Source of the DNA: Akkermansia muciniphila
GTDB lineage: Bacteria > Verrucomicrobiota > Verrucomicrobiia > Verrucomicrobiales > Akkermansiaceae
Length of the DNA: 64,000 bases
Direction of reading: 5' to 3'
NCBI RefSeq assembly: GCF_040616545.1
Contig: NZ_CP156688.1
Span: forward strand, 1,736,001 to 1,800,000
Part shown: positions 8,943 through 18,210 of the stretch, in pieces
Position numbering within the stretch: the first letter of the stretch is position 1
Layout: the number at the start of each line of letters is the position of its first letter
Program-made: the position numbers and the translations under genes
The notes under the pieces: model-generated
Told to the model about the DNA's origin: nothing
What the model saw: the letters and a program-made list of their open reading frames with translations, nothing else
Databases searched by the model: none

Positions 8943-9961
8943 GGCCTGGGCTGTTCCAGAGCCCGCTGCCCGGCGGCTTGGTCCAGCGGGATGGTGACCG
9001 TGGCGGGGGCGCCCAGCCGCAGCCGGTTGTCCGGATCGTCCACGATGATGCGCACTTCATATACCAGGGCGGTCCGGAGGTCCGGCGTTTCCACGTTCTT
9101 GGGCGTGAATTCCGCCACGGAGGAGATGAAGCCCACCGTTCCCTTGAAGTCCGTATCCGGGAAGCTGTCGTTATGGACGGTGGCGGAAAAGCCGGGTTTT
9201 ACCTTTCCCAGCTGGGATTCGGTCAGATAGGCCCTGACCCATTTGGTGTGGTTCAGGGAGAGGTTGTACACGGGTTTCTGCGGGGAGGCCATGTCCCCCT
9301 TTTCCAGAATCCGGTTGCGCACCACGGCGTTGCTTGGGGCGTAAAGCACGGCGTCCTTCAGGTTCTGTTCCCTGATGACCAGGTTGGCCTTCGCCTGGTT
9401 ATACTGGGCCAGGGACTGGGCAATGTCTTCCGCGCGGGAGCCCGCCAGCAGCAGTTCCAGCTGTTTTCTGGCTACGTCCAGGTTGGCCGCCGCCACTTGC
9501 TGGGAGGCTACGGCGTCGTCCGCCTCCTGCCGGGAGATGGATTTGGTGTCAGCCAGTGCCACTAGTCTCTTGCTGCGCACTGCGGCGTTGTTCAGCGTGG
9601 CTTCCGCCGCTTCCACGTTTGACCGCGCCTGGGCTATTTCCTCCGCGCGCGGGCCGTTTTTAACGCGCAGGTAGTTCTGGCGCGCGGCCTCCGCCGTCTG
9701 GCGCGCTTCATCCACAGCCTGCTGCAGGCGCACCGTTTCCAGCGTGGCAAGTTTCTGCCCGGGGACCACGGTGTCTCCCTCATCCACCAGCACGGAGTCA
9801 ATCCGTTCGGAGATCAGGAAGGCCAGGTCCACCTGGCGCAGGTCCACGTTGCCGTAAAGGACGGCTTTATCCTCAGGCCCGGACGGAGCTTCCCGGTAGA
9901 TGAACCAGGCTGCCGCTCCTGCCGCCGCAAGAAGAATCAGGAGGATCACCAGTTTTTTCAT
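8939..9961 (-). CDS. HlyD-type membrane fusion protein (YbhG-like)
   Basis: This 340-residue periplasmic adaptor starts with a membrane anchor (KKLVILLILLAAAGAAAWFIY). A lipoyl half-motif follows (VDEGDTVVPGQKLATLE), then a long coiled-coil hairpin rich in Ala, Gln and Glu (about residues 80-190), the second lipoyl half, and a beta-barrel with the conserved GAPATVTIPL. It links the inner-membrane ABC pump to an outer-membrane channel that is not encoded here. It is the first gene of the operon. Confidence 0.9.
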   Translation of the reverse strand: MKKLVILLILLAAAGAAAWFIYREAPSGPEDKAVLYGNVDLRQVDLAFLISERIDSVLVDEGDTVVPGQKLATLETVRLQQAVDEARQTAEAARQNYLRVKNGPRAEEIAQARSNVEAAEATLNNAAVRSKRLVALADTKSISRQEADDAVASQQVAAANLDVARKQLELLLAGSRAEDIAQSLAQYNQAKANLVIREQNLKDAVLYAPSNAVVRNRILEKGDMASPQKPVYNLSLNHTKWVRAYLTESQLGKVKPGFSATVHNDSFPDTDFKGTVGFISSVAEFTPKNVETPDLRTALVYEVRIIVDDPDNRLRLGAPATVTIPLDQAAGQRALEQPRP

Positions 9962-9970
9962 GTCTCTATT

Positions 9971-9984
9971 TATACAAGTGTATA
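9971..9984. promoter_or_regulatory. Short palindrome in the alaS / efflux divergent promoter region
   Basis: TATACAAGTGTATA has 5-bp inverted arms. The half-site TACAAGT (9973-9979) recurs at 9991-9997. It lies 10 bases upstream of the membrane fusion gene, where an efflux repressor operator would be expected. E. coli ybhG is controlled by a TetR-type regulator, but no TetR gene is visible nearby. Confidence 0.35.
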
Positions 9985-10093
9985 ATTTTTTACAAGTAAA
10001 AATACGTCCGGCATGACGGAGAAGGAATTAGCGGTTTACTAACGGGGGCGGAACAGGCATAATCCGGCGACTTTTACTTTTCCTATTATTGAT

Positions 10094-12922
10094 ATGATGA
10101 CCGCCACCGAGATACGCCAAAGCTTTCTGGACTTTTTCCGCGAGAAACAGCACACGGTCGTGCCCTCTGCTTCTTTGATGCCCCAGAGCCCCGGATTGTT
10201 GTTCACTAATGCCGGCATGAACCAGTTTGTTCCGTATTTCCTGGGGGTATGGACCCCGCCGTGGACGCCTGCCCGCGCCACGGACACTCAGAAGTGCATC
10301 CGCGCCGGCGGCAAGCACAACGACCTGGAGGATGTGGGTTATGATTCCTACCACCATACGTTTTTTGAAATGCTGGGGAATTGGTCCTTTGGGGATTATT
10401 TCAAGAAGGAGGCCATCCAGTGGGCCTGGGAGCTGGTGGTGGAACGGTGGGGGTTCCCGGCGGAACGGCTGTACGCCACCGTATACTCGCCGGACAAGAG
10501 CAAGGGCGATCCCGGAGAGTTTGACCAGGAGGCCTGGGATTACTGGGCGGAGCTGTTCCGTTCCCGCGGTCTGGACCCGGACGTGCAGATCGTGCACGGG
10601 AACGTGAAGGATAATTTCTGGATGATGGGTGAAACCGGCCCCTGCGGCCCCTGTTCCGAGCTGCACGTGGACCTGACCCCGAAGGGGGATACGAAGGGGA
10701 GCCTGGTGAACAAGGATTCCGACCAGTGCATAGAAATCTGGAACCTGGTGTTCATCCAGTATAATGCGGAGAGCAACGGTTCCATGCGCAATCTTCCGGC
10801 GTGCCATGTGGATACGGGCATGGGCTTTGAACGCGCGTGCTCCATCATGCAGTGCACGGACGGGTTCAAGGATTTTTCCCGCAAGCCGTCCAATTACGCC
10901 ACGGACGTGTTCCGTCCCCTGTTTGACCGTCTGGAGGTTTTAAGCGGACGCAAGTATGCGGACGTGTATCCGGCGCCCGGTTCCAAGAAGGTGGGCGCGC
11001 AGGATGATTCCCTTCAGGAGGCGATTGCCTTCCGCGTGATTGCGGACCATCTGCGCACGCTCAGTTTTTCCATAGCGGACGGCATTTTGCCTGGCAACAA
11101 CGGCCGTAATTACGTGCTGCGCCGCATTCTGCGCCGTGCCGTGCGCTACGGCCGGCGCCTGGGCTTCACCCAGCCGTTCCTGGCGGAACTGGTGGATACG
11201 CTGGTGGAATCCTTCGGCCAGGTGTTCCCTGAGCTCGCCACCCGCGCCGCCACCGTGAAGGAGGTGCTGAACCGTGAAGAGGCCAGCTTTAATGAAACGC
11301 TGGACCGCGGCCTGGAATTGTTTGATGCGGAAACGGCTTCCGCCGGAAAGGTGAGCGGGGAGTTTGCGTTCAAGCTGTATGATACGTACGGTTTCCCGAT
11401 TGACCTGACGGCCCTGCTTGCGGAAGAACGCGGGCTGGAAATTGACATGGACGGGTTCAACAGGCTGATGAATGAGCAACGGGAACGCGCCCGCGCCGCC
11501 CGCAAGAGCGAGGTGGTCCGCGCCCTGGATTTGAAGACGGATGCCGTGACGGAGTTCACGGGGTACGATGTGGACGAATGCGCCGCCACGGTGTTGGAAG
11601 TGAGCCGCCAGGGGGATTCCCTGTTCATCATTACGGACAAGACTCCGTTTTACGCGGAGATGGGCGGCCAGGTTTCCGATGCCGGGTTGATTGAAATAGG
11701 CGGGGACAGCTACCATGTGATGGCCGTCCAGCAGATCGGGAATGCCCGCGCCCATGTGGTGGAAGCCCGCGAGGGGCTGGCCGTGAAGCCGGGGGACCGC
11801 GTGCATCTGAGCATTGACGCGGAACGCCGCCGCCGTGTGGAGGCGCACCATACCGCCACCCACCTTCTTCACTGCGCCCTGCACCAGGTGGTGAGCCCGG
11901 ATGCGGCCCAGCAGGGTTCCTACGTTTCGGAAGACCGCCTGCGCTTTGACTTTAACAGCGGCGCCGTCACGCCGGACCAGCTCCGCCGGATTGAAGAGAA
12001 GGTGAACGGCTGGATTGAGGAGGCCCTGCCGGTTCACTGCACGGAACGCGCCTATGCGGACGTGAAGGGAAATTCCGCGATTGCCCAGTTCTTTGGCGAC
12101 AAGTACGGGGACGTGGTGCGCGTGGTCCAGGTGGGCGGCTGCCGGAATGAACTGGACGGCGTTTCCATGGAGTTCTGCGGCGGCACGCACATTGCCAATA
12201 CGAAGGATATAGGCCTGTTCAAGATCAAGAGCGAGGGGGCCATCGCCTCCGGCGTGCGCCGCATTGAGGCCATGACGGGAGACGCGGCTCTGGAAATGAT
12301 CCGCCAGCACGTCGTCGCCAAAAGCCTGGAAATCGCCAGGGCGGTGGAAAAAATCAAGGAGGTGAATGGGGAACTGGCGGATATGGGGCTGGAACAGGTC
12401 CCGGTCCCCACGATTGAAGGCAAGCCGGGGCTGTCCGCCCTGGGCGCTTCCGACATTCGGACGGTGAATGATTCCCTGGCGCGTTTTGACGCCTCCGTGG
12501 AGCATTTCAAGCAGACGGCCCTGGAGGCGGAAAAGAAGCTTAAGAAGGCCCGCGCCGGGCAGTCCGCCGCCAGGGCTGACGCCCTGCTGAATGAATGGCT
12601 TTCCGATGACCCCGCCTCCCTGATCCAGGTGGCGGAGGGCGCCGGGGAATTGCTCCAGGAATTACTGAACGGTCTGAAAAAGCGCCAGTATGCGGGCGCC
12701 GCCTTCCTGCTGTGCGTGGACAGTTCTTCCTTGCTCCTGGGCGCTTATTGTGGCAAAGATGCCATTGCGGACGGATTGTCCGCCGGAGACATGATCCGTG
12801 AGGTTTCCGCTCTTGCCGGAGGCAAGGGGGGCGGCCGTGCGGACCAGGCCCGCGGTTCCGCCCCGCAGGATGCAGATCCCCAGGCCCTGGCTGCGGCGGC
12901 CCGCAATATTATTAATGATTAG
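10094..12922 (+). CDS. alaS: Alanyl-tRNA synthetase
   Basis: This 942-residue class II synthetase charges tRNA-Ala. The catalytic core begins IRQSFLDFF and includes the class II motif-2 region GGKHNDLEDVG. The editing domain has the zinc ligands HHTATHLLH and the FCGGTH motif. The C-terminal DHHA1-type C-Ala domain ends with GGKGGGRADQARG. It is somewhat longer than E. coli AlaRS. The second codon is also ATG (10097), so either could be used. No strong ribosome-binding site is visible. Confidence 0.97.
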   Translation: MMTATEIRQSFLDFFREKQHTVVPSASLMPQSPGLLFTNAGMNQFVPYFLGVWTPPWTPARATDTQKCIRAGGKHNDLEDVGYDSYHHTFFEMLGNWSFGDYFKKEAIQWAWELVVERWGFPAERLYATVYSPDKSKGDPGEFDQEAWDYWAELFRSRGLDPDVQIVHGNVKDNFWMMGETGPCGPCSELHVDLTPKGDTKGSLVNKDSDQCIEIWNLVFIQYNAESNGSMRNLPACHVDTGMGFERACSIMQCTDGFKDFSRKPSNYATDVFRPLFDRLEVLSGRKYADVYPAPGSKKVGAQDDSLQEAIAFRVIADHLRTLSFSIADGILPGNNGRNYVLRRILRRAVRYGRRLGFTQPFLAELVDTLVESFGQVFPELATRAATVKEVLNREEASFNETLDRGLELFDAETASAGKVSGEFAFKLYDTYGFPIDLTALLAEERGLEIDMDGFNRLMNEQRERARAARKSEVVRALDLKTDAVTEFTGYDVDECAATVLEVSRQGDSLFIITDKTPFYAEMGGQVSDAGLIEIGGDSYHVMAVQQIGNARAHVVEAREGLAVKPGDRVHLSIDAERRRRVEAHHTATHLLHCALHQVVSPDAAQQGSYVSEDRLRFDFNSGAVTPDQLRRIEEKVNGWIEEALPVHCTERAYADVKGNSAIAQFFGDKYGDVVRVVQVGGCRNELDGVSMEFCGGTHIANTKDIGLFKIKSEGAIASGVRRIEAMTGDAALEMIRQHVVAKSLEIARAVEKIKEVNGELADMGLEQVPVPTIEGKPGLSALGASDIRTVNDSLARFDASVEHFKQTALEAEKKLKKARAGQSAARADALLNEWLSDDPASLIQVAEGAGELLQELLNGLKKRQYAGAAFLLCVDSSSLLLGAYCGKDAIADGLSAGDMIREVSALAGGKGGGRADQARGSAPQDADPQALAAAARNIIND

Positions 12923-12955
12923 CCCCGTACAGGGGCGCCCCACTGGATACTGATC

Positions 12956-13780
12956 ATGGACAAGAAGATTTTTCCGGACGAACCTGAGATTCCCATTCTG
13001 CCGAACCTGTTTACGGCAGGGAACCTGGTGTGCGGATTTTTCGCCATTCTGACGATTTTTGAAGGGATCAACCAGGCGGACAGCGACGCCGTGGCGGCCT
13101 TTTCCTATTACCAGAATGCCACGTTCCTGATTTTCGCGGCGTGCCTGTTTGATTTGTTTGACGGCCGCATCGCGCGCATGCGCGGGCAGGACGGCCCGTT
13201 TGGACGGGAGTTTGACTCCCTGGCGGACATCGTCTCCTTCGGCATCGCCCCGGCGCTGCTGGTGGCCAAGGCCGTCCTGTTCCAGCTTTCTCCGCCGGAG
13301 GTGGGTTGGGGCATCGGCATCCTGTACCTGCTGTGCGCCGCCCTGCGCCTGGCGCGGTTCAACTGCATGGCGGCCGCTCCCCGGAAGGAGGGGCAGAGCA
13401 GCGATTTTGTGGGCCTGCCCGTTCCGATGGCGGCGGGAGCCGTGGTTTCCACCATGTACCTGGTGATGTACCTGGCGGGCAGGGCTCCGGACGGAGCCAT
13501 GGACCTGGGCGTGTTCAAGTACGTGATTGCGCTGGCGATGGCGGGAGTGTCCGTCCTGATGATGAGCCGGGTGGTTTATCCCAGCTTCAAGCATATCAAC
13601 ATGCGTACGCGGGGAACGATGTACGCGATCGTGCTCATTGTGCTGGCGGTCATCTGTATTTTCAAGTTCCCGTGGGTGATGCCCGCGGTCATTTTCTCCA
13701 TTTACCTGCTTTACGGACTGGTGCGTCCCTGGGTGGCCCGCCGCTGGCGGAACAGGCTGGAGGCCAGCGACGAGGAATAA
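12956..13780 (+). CDS. pssA: CDP-diacylglycerol--serine O-phosphatidyltransferase
   Basis: The 274-residue integral membrane protein has the CDP-alcohol phosphatidyltransferase signature with its DG, AR, G and two Asp ligands in DGRIARMRGQDGPFGREFD followed by SLAD. About eight hydrophobic segments follow. The N-terminal LPNLFTAGNLVCGF is typical of the PssA subfamily, which makes phosphatidylserine, the precursor of phosphatidylethanolamine. It begins 33 bases after alaS on the same strand. Confidence 0.9.
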   Translation: MDKKIFPDEPEIPILPNLFTAGNLVCGFFAILTIFEGINQADSDAVAAFSYYQNATFLIFAACLFDLFDGRIARMRGQDGPFGREFDSLADIVSFGIAPALLVAKAVLFQLSPPEVGWGIGILYLLCAALRLARFNCMAAAPRKEGQSSDFVGLPVPMAAGAVVSTMYLVMYLAGRAPDGAMDLGVFKYVIALAMAGVSVLMMSRVVYPSFKHINMRTRGTMYAIVLIVLAVICIFKFPWVMPAVIFSIYLLYGLVRPWVARRWRNRLEASDEE

Positions 13781-13782
13781 GA

Positions 13783-13872
13783 CTCCCCGCTCTGTTGACG
13801 GGGCGTTCCTGAATCCGCCCCCGTTTCCGGTACAGGACGGATTGAGGCGGTTGACGCGGGGAGCCGTGTTTT
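13783..13872 (+). terminator. Nested hairpin after pssA, candidate terminator
   Basis: An outer 8-bp stem (ctccccgc at 13783-13790 with 13856-13863) encloses an inner stem (aatccg 13812-13817 with 13838-13843). The structure is followed by ccgtgtttt. It starts directly after the pssA stop codon. It is larger than a normal intrinsic terminator, so a small structured RNA is another possibility. Confidence 0.4.
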
Positions 13873-14036
13873 AGACTTAAACAGGACATTCGTGCGCGTT
13901 CCTCCCTTGTTGGGAGAGGTGCGTATCCCTCCGGCCTGCTTCACGCGGCATGAAAGGTAAAACCGGACGGGCATCACGGGGATGGGACCGGTTGAAAGGT
14001 GGTGGGGTGGAACAGTTTTCCCCGGTATTCCGGAGC

Positions 14037-14552
14037 CTACTTGTTCTTCTTTTCGAAGTCGGCGGCAAAGGGGTCCTTTTCCGGAGCGGTTTCCTTGCCG
14101 TATTTCTCCACGTTTTTGTTGTCTTTAACCAGGGTGATGCACACGGGCTTGCTACGGTTGCCCATGGCGTCATACCTGTAAAGGAAGCGGCGCACGAGTT
14201 CCTTGGTCTTGGAGTCGAACATCCGTTCTTCCACCAGCTCTGCGTTCTGGTTGTAGCCGTAGCTTACGTAGAACAGCTCGTTTTTCTGCCCGTCGAAGAT
14301 GAGGCAGGAGAGAAGCTGGTTGTATTTGCCCCGGGTGTAAAGCGTTACGGAAACCAGCACGTTATGGGTATTGTAAGTCGTTTTTTTCATCCCCTTGCCT
14401 TCGTTGGTCTTTTCAAAATAGCTGCGTGATCCGTCTTCATGCTTGACCAGGCGGGAGGAGGAGGTCTGGACATTGAAATCGTCCTGGCCGGCAGCCAGGG
14501 CTCCAGATGTCATGGCCAGGGGAACGATGAGAAGCAGGGGCGATATTTTCAT
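14037..14552 (-). CDS. Secreted protein of unknown function
   Basis: The 171-residue protein has a clear signal peptide (MKISPLLLIVPLAMTSGALA, cut near AAGQ). Its mature part is rich in Tyr, Lys and Asn and appears to be beta-rich: SYFEKTNEGKG, LLSCLIFDGQKNELFYVSYG and FLYRYDAMGNRSK. The repeated strand pattern recalls toxin-complex/YD-type beta hairpins, but there is no true repeat. It is convergent with pssA and divergent from folP. No family was recognised. Confidence 0.7.
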   Translation of the reverse strand: MKISPLLLIVPLAMTSGALAAGQDDFNVQTSSSRLVKHEDGSRSYFEKTNEGKGMKKTTYNTHNVLVSVTLYTRGKYNQLLSCLIFDGQKNELFYVSYGYNQNAELVEERMFDSKTKELVRRFLYRYDAMGNRSKPVCITLVKDNKNVEKYGKETAPEKDPFAADFEKKNK

Positions 14553-14616
14553 GATGAAAAAAGTGTTTCTGACTTATTAAAGTGATGTATAGTGCCTTTG
14601 ACAAGAACGTAATTAG

Positions 14617-15456
14617 ATGAACTGGCTTGTAAGGCGAGACCTATTGAATGTGGAGCGCGGAGGCGTGCTGATGGGAATAGTGAATGTGACTCCGGATTCC
14701 TTTTCCGACGGAGGGCGGTTCCATACGCTGGAACGCGCCGTCTCCCATGCGAAGGAGCTTGAACGGCAGGGCGCTCTGATTCTGGATATAGGCGGGGAGT
14801 CCACCAGGCCGGGGGCCGCGGAGGTTTCCGTGGAGGAGGAACTGGACCGGGTGCTTCCCGTGGTGCGGGAATTGCGCCCGTGCACGGAGGCCGTGATTTC
14901 CGTGGATACCCGCCATGCAGCCGTGGCAGAAGCCGTGCTGGAAGCCGGGGCGGACGTGATCAATGATATTTCCGGATTGCAGGAGGAGGGAATGGCGGAG
15001 CTGTGCGCCGCGGCGCGTTGCGGCGTGGTGGTGATGCACATGCAGGGAACGCCGGAGACGATGCAGGAGGCGCCTTCCTATGGTGACGTGGTGGGGGAGG
15101 TGCGCAGTTATTTTGAGGAACGTTATGATTTTCTGCTGGCGCGCGGGCTTGTTCCGGAACAGATTTGCTGGGATCCCGGCATCGGCTTCGGCAAGACGGT
15201 GGAACACAATCTGGCCCTGCTGTCCAATATGGACAAGCTTCAGGTGGCGGGGCGCCCGGTGCTGCTGGGCCTTTCCCGCAAGCGCATGCTGGGCGCCATT
15301 CTGGGAAGTGTGGAGCAGGGGCGCGCCCCGCTGGGCACCGCCGTGATGACGGTGTGGGGCCATCTGCACGGCGCCGGTATCCACCGTGTCCATGACGTGG
15401 AGGAGTGCGCCCGCGCCCTGAAACTGGTGCAGACCGCTGAACCTTTTGTCCGCTGA
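14617..15456 (+). CDS. folP: Dihydropteroate synthase
   Basis: The 279-residue TIM-barrel enzyme condenses p-aminobenzoate with hydroxymethyl-dihydropterin diphosphate in folate synthesis. It shows the family motifs MGIVNVTPDSFSDGG, GGESTRPGA, VDTRHAAVAEA, DINDISG and VLLGLSRKRM. The N-terminal 18 residues before MGIVN could be omitted by starting at 14671. The next gene begins 8 bases after its stop, so the two are likely cotranscribed. Confidence 0.95.
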   Translation: MNWLVRRDLLNVERGGVLMGIVNVTPDSFSDGGRFHTLERAVSHAKELERQGALILDIGGESTRPGAAEVSVEEELDRVLPVVRELRPCTEAVISVDTRHAAVAEAVLEAGADVINDISGLQEEGMAELCAAARCGVVVMHMQGTPETMQEAPSYGDVVGEVRSYFEERYDFLLARGLVPEQICWDPGIGFGKTVEHNLALLSNMDKLQVAGRPVLLGLSRKRMLGAILGSVEQGRAPLGTAVMTVWGHLHGAGIHRVHDVEECARALKLVQTAEPFVR

Positions 15457-15464
15457 CCGCTCCC

Positions 15465-18059
15465 ATGGAACCCGCTTCATCCCGTCCGGTATTGACGTCT
15501 CTGGCCTCCATGGCGTTTGCCCTGGCGGCATTGTTCCTGTTTCTGGCGGTGCGGGGTATTTGGCCGCTTGGAGGCCATTTTCTGGAATACATGGATAACG
15601 GGCAGCTCGTTTATCCCACCTTGAAGTATTACGCGTCCGCCCTGATGAGCGGCATGTGTGACGGGTCCTTTTTTTATGATGTCAATTCCGGTGCGGGTAT
15701 TCGCGTGAGCCCCACGCTGCCGCACCAGCTGCTGGTTCCCTCCACCTGGATTGCCGTAGCCATGGGGGACTCCTTCCTGTTGAAGGACATGGTCTGGGTG
15801 ATGCTGGCGGATGTGATGTGCATCTGCCTGACGGCCTCCTGGTTCCTGAGGCGCGTGTTTCCCTCCCTGTCCGTGTGCTGGACCGTGCTCCTGACGGCGG
15901 GATATGCGCTGGGGGGATTTTTCCAGACCAAGTACGGATTCATGCAGTTTCTGGACCATGCGGCCATGTTCCCCCTGTTTGCCCTGGGCCTTTACCGGCT
16001 GGTAAACGGGGGAAAGGGGTGGCTGTACGCCGTGGGGCTTTTTCTGCTGGCCACTTCCCTGTACAGCGCATTCATGGCTGTTGTCCTTGGCTGGCTGTTC
16101 GCCTGGGCCTATACGCTGCCCCTGAAAGGAACGGAGGAACGCCGCGTGCGCCTGGCCCGCGTGTTCTGGTACACGGCGGCGGTGACGCTGGCTACCTGCT
16201 ACTACTGGTTGCCGATGATGGACATGAGCCGGGATTCCATGCGCTCCCTGTTCATGACTGCGCCCACGTTTTTTGAACTGACGTGGCCGTTTGACCCTCC
16301 CAAATTCCTGGAACGCCTGTATGCGTGCCTGCCGGGAATGGCCTGCGCCTCCCTGGCGGCCGTCTATCTGGCCTATGGGAGGAAGGAGGCTTCTTCATCG
16401 GACCGGGGGAGGCGGTTGTTCCTTCTCCTGCTGGGCGCGTCCGTGCTTCCCGCATTCATTGAACCCCTTCACCGGGCCGCCCATCTGTGGAGCTATGTGG
16501 ATTTTCCCGTCCGGTTCGGGTTCATCCCCAATCTGGTGGCAGTCTCTTTTTGCGCCTGGATTTTGTCCGGCGGCAGGCTGCCGGAACCGGCGGGGCGCAA
16601 CTGGGGCTGGGGGCTGTGCCTGGGCCTTCCCGCGGCGGCTTTTGCCGTTTCCCTGCTTGTCCTTTCCGTGACGGATGCGGATTTGGCGGTGCGCCTGCTG
16701 CCCCTGCTGTTTTTTGCGTGTGCATGGTTCTGCTGGCGGCATGCGGAAGGCGGGAAGCTGGCATGGTCCATCGCCGCCGTGATGATGCTGGGGCTGCCCG
16801 TGGGGGCTGCCGCATTCTGGAAGCGGGGAGAAGAGGAGAAAGCCGCTGTCCAGGCTCTCCATGCGGAGTGGCTGGCGCGCCGCATGGACGGGTGCGCCGG
16901 GCTTCTGCGCGTGAAGGACAGGGACCGCCTGCTGGTGGAGAATTCCGCCTGCCTGGGGCCGGTGCCTAGCATCAGCAATTTCCGGCATACCACGAGCATA
17001 GCCCATTTCCGTTTTCTGAAAAACCTGGGGTACCGGGATGAATTCACGCGCACGTACGGACAAGGGGGAACCCTGTTCTCAGATTTGCTGCTGGGGAATG
17101 GATTTATGCTGGCGTCCCGTCCCGTGGAAGGAATGGAAAGGGTGCTTTCCGGGCACGGGATGCACTTGTACAGGCTTCCGGGCGCCCGGTGGGGGCTGGT
17201 GGTTCCCCAAAACGCTCTGGGACTGAGGCTTGATGCGGAGGCTGATGTATTCACGAATCTCAATGCCTTGCATGCCGCTCTTTGTCCATCTGGGGAAGGG
17301 GCCCTGTACGTTCCCGTGGAAGTGCAGACGGAGAAGGATGGTGATGGATACAGGGGGAAGATTGCGGAATGTTCCGGCGCTGTGTACGGATTTCCGCAAA
17401 CGGATATTGATGACTTCCGGGTCAATGGGCTGGCCGTCCCTGTGATGGCAGTGGCGCAGGGGAAGCCGGGCTGGACGGGGCGCACTTATAACGGAGTTTT
17501 GGAATTGAAGCAGGCGGGCAGAGCCGGGGAAACCGTAGTGGAGGGAATTCTGCGCCGTCCGGTGGAGGCCCCTCTTCTGGCGGCTGAGGCGCGCGTGCCG
17601 GAGCAGGAAGTGCCGGTGCTGGGCAGGGAACAGGATAAGTACGGGCTGGAGGCACGGGGATGGGGAGGGCATGTGGAGGCCGTTTTGTCCGCTGGAAAGG
17701 AAGAGGCGTTAATGATTCCAGTGGTTTACGACCGGGGATGGAAAGCCGAACGCAACGGCGTGGAAGCGCCCATTGAAAAAGTGGGGGAATTGATGGCGGT
17801 GCGTCTGGACGAGGGGCGTAACCGGGTGGTGTTTGATTATTACCCCCCCTTGTTAAAGGCTGCCCTGCTCGTGTCTGCGGGGGCGGCTGCGTTCTTTTTA
17901 CTATGCGCGTGGCGGGTGCGGCGGCATCCGGAATCTCCCTTGAGAAGGCTGGCTGTGGGCGCCGGATACCGTTTGTTCCTGTGCTGTTCCGCACTTGTGC
18001 TGGGGGCGGTGTATATAGGGTCCGTTGTTTTGTTTATCGTGCAGTCCCTGGGGATGTGA
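15465..18059 (+). CDS. YfhO-family membrane protein (putative GT-C glycosyltransferase)
   Basis: This 864-residue protein has an N-terminal bundle of about twelve transmembrane helices, with a large extracytoplasmic loop after the first helix (EYMDNGQLVYPTLKYY). A soluble domain of roughly 400 residues follows, then two final helices. The carboxyl part YDRGWKAERNGVEAPIEKVG is the YfhO hallmark. Relatives in Gram-positive bacteria glycosylate teichoic acids or lipoteichoic acids; here a role in cell-surface glycan decoration is likely but the acceptor is unknown. It directly follows folP. Confidence 0.75.
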   Translation: MEPASSRPVLTSLASMAFALAALFLFLAVRGIWPLGGHFLEYMDNGQLVYPTLKYYASALMSGMCDGSFFYDVNSGAGIRVSPTLPHQLLVPSTWIAVAMGDSFLLKDMVWVMLADVMCICLTASWFLRRVFPSLSVCWTVLLTAGYALGGFFQTKYGFMQFLDHAAMFPLFALGLYRLVNGGKGWLYAVGLFLLATSLYSAFMAVVLGWLFAWAYTLPLKGTEERRVRLARVFWYTAAVTLATCYYWLPMMDMSRDSMRSLFMTAPTFFELTWPFDPPKFLERLYACLPGMACASLAAVYLAYGRKEASSSDRGRRLFLLLLGASVLPAFIEPLHRAAHLWSYVDFPVRFGFIPNLVAVSFCAWILSGGRLPEPAGRNWGWGLCLGLPAAAFAVSLLVLSVTDADLAVRLLPLLFFACAWFCWRHAEGGKLAWSIAAVMMLGLPVGAAAFWKRGEEEKAAVQALHAEWLARRMDGCAGLLRVKDRDRLLVENSACLGPVPSISNFRHTTSIAHFRFLKNLGYRDEFTRTYGQGGTLFSDLLLGNGFMLASRPVEGMERVLSGHGMHLYRLPGARWGLVVPQNALGLRLDAEADVFTNLNALHAALCPSGEGALYVPVEVQTEKDGDGYRGKIAECSGAVYGFPQTDIDDFRVNGLAVPVMAVAQGKPGWTGRTYNGVLELKQAGRAGETVVEGILRRPVEAPLLAAEARVPEQEVPVLGREQDKYGLEARGWGGHVEAVLSAGKEEALMIPVVYDRGWKAERNGVEAPIEKVGELMAVRLDEGRNRVVFDYYPPLLKAALLVSAGAAAFFLLCAWRVRRHPESPLRRLAVGAGYRLFLCCSALVLGAVYIGSVVLFIVQSLGM

Positions 18060-18176
18060 GAAAAGCTTTCCCCTGACGGAATGCTTCCGGACGGGAAGAA
18101 GGCATTCAGCGTATGCACCACCGGTTTTTCCGCTTTTACCGGGCGTGGTGAAGAGATGTTCTGTTTTGAAGGATGG

Positions 18177-18204
18177 TTGACAGCGCGGCGCGGCGCGGTA
18201 GAGT
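18177..18204 (+). promoter_or_regulatory. Candidate sigma-70 promoter of ispG
   Basis: A perfect TTGACA (18177-18182) and TAGAGT (18199-18204) are separated by a 16-bp GC-only spacer made of cgcgg repeats. Transcription would begin about 7 bases later, at or next to the ATG (18211), giving a nearly leaderless mRNA. Confidence 0.45.
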
Positions 18205-18210
18205 GGTTGC

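Noticed and set aside
10940-12505. A 521-codon open frame antisense to alaS
   Set aside because: Shadow of the confirmed synthetase gene; His/Arg/Ala-rich and without motifs.
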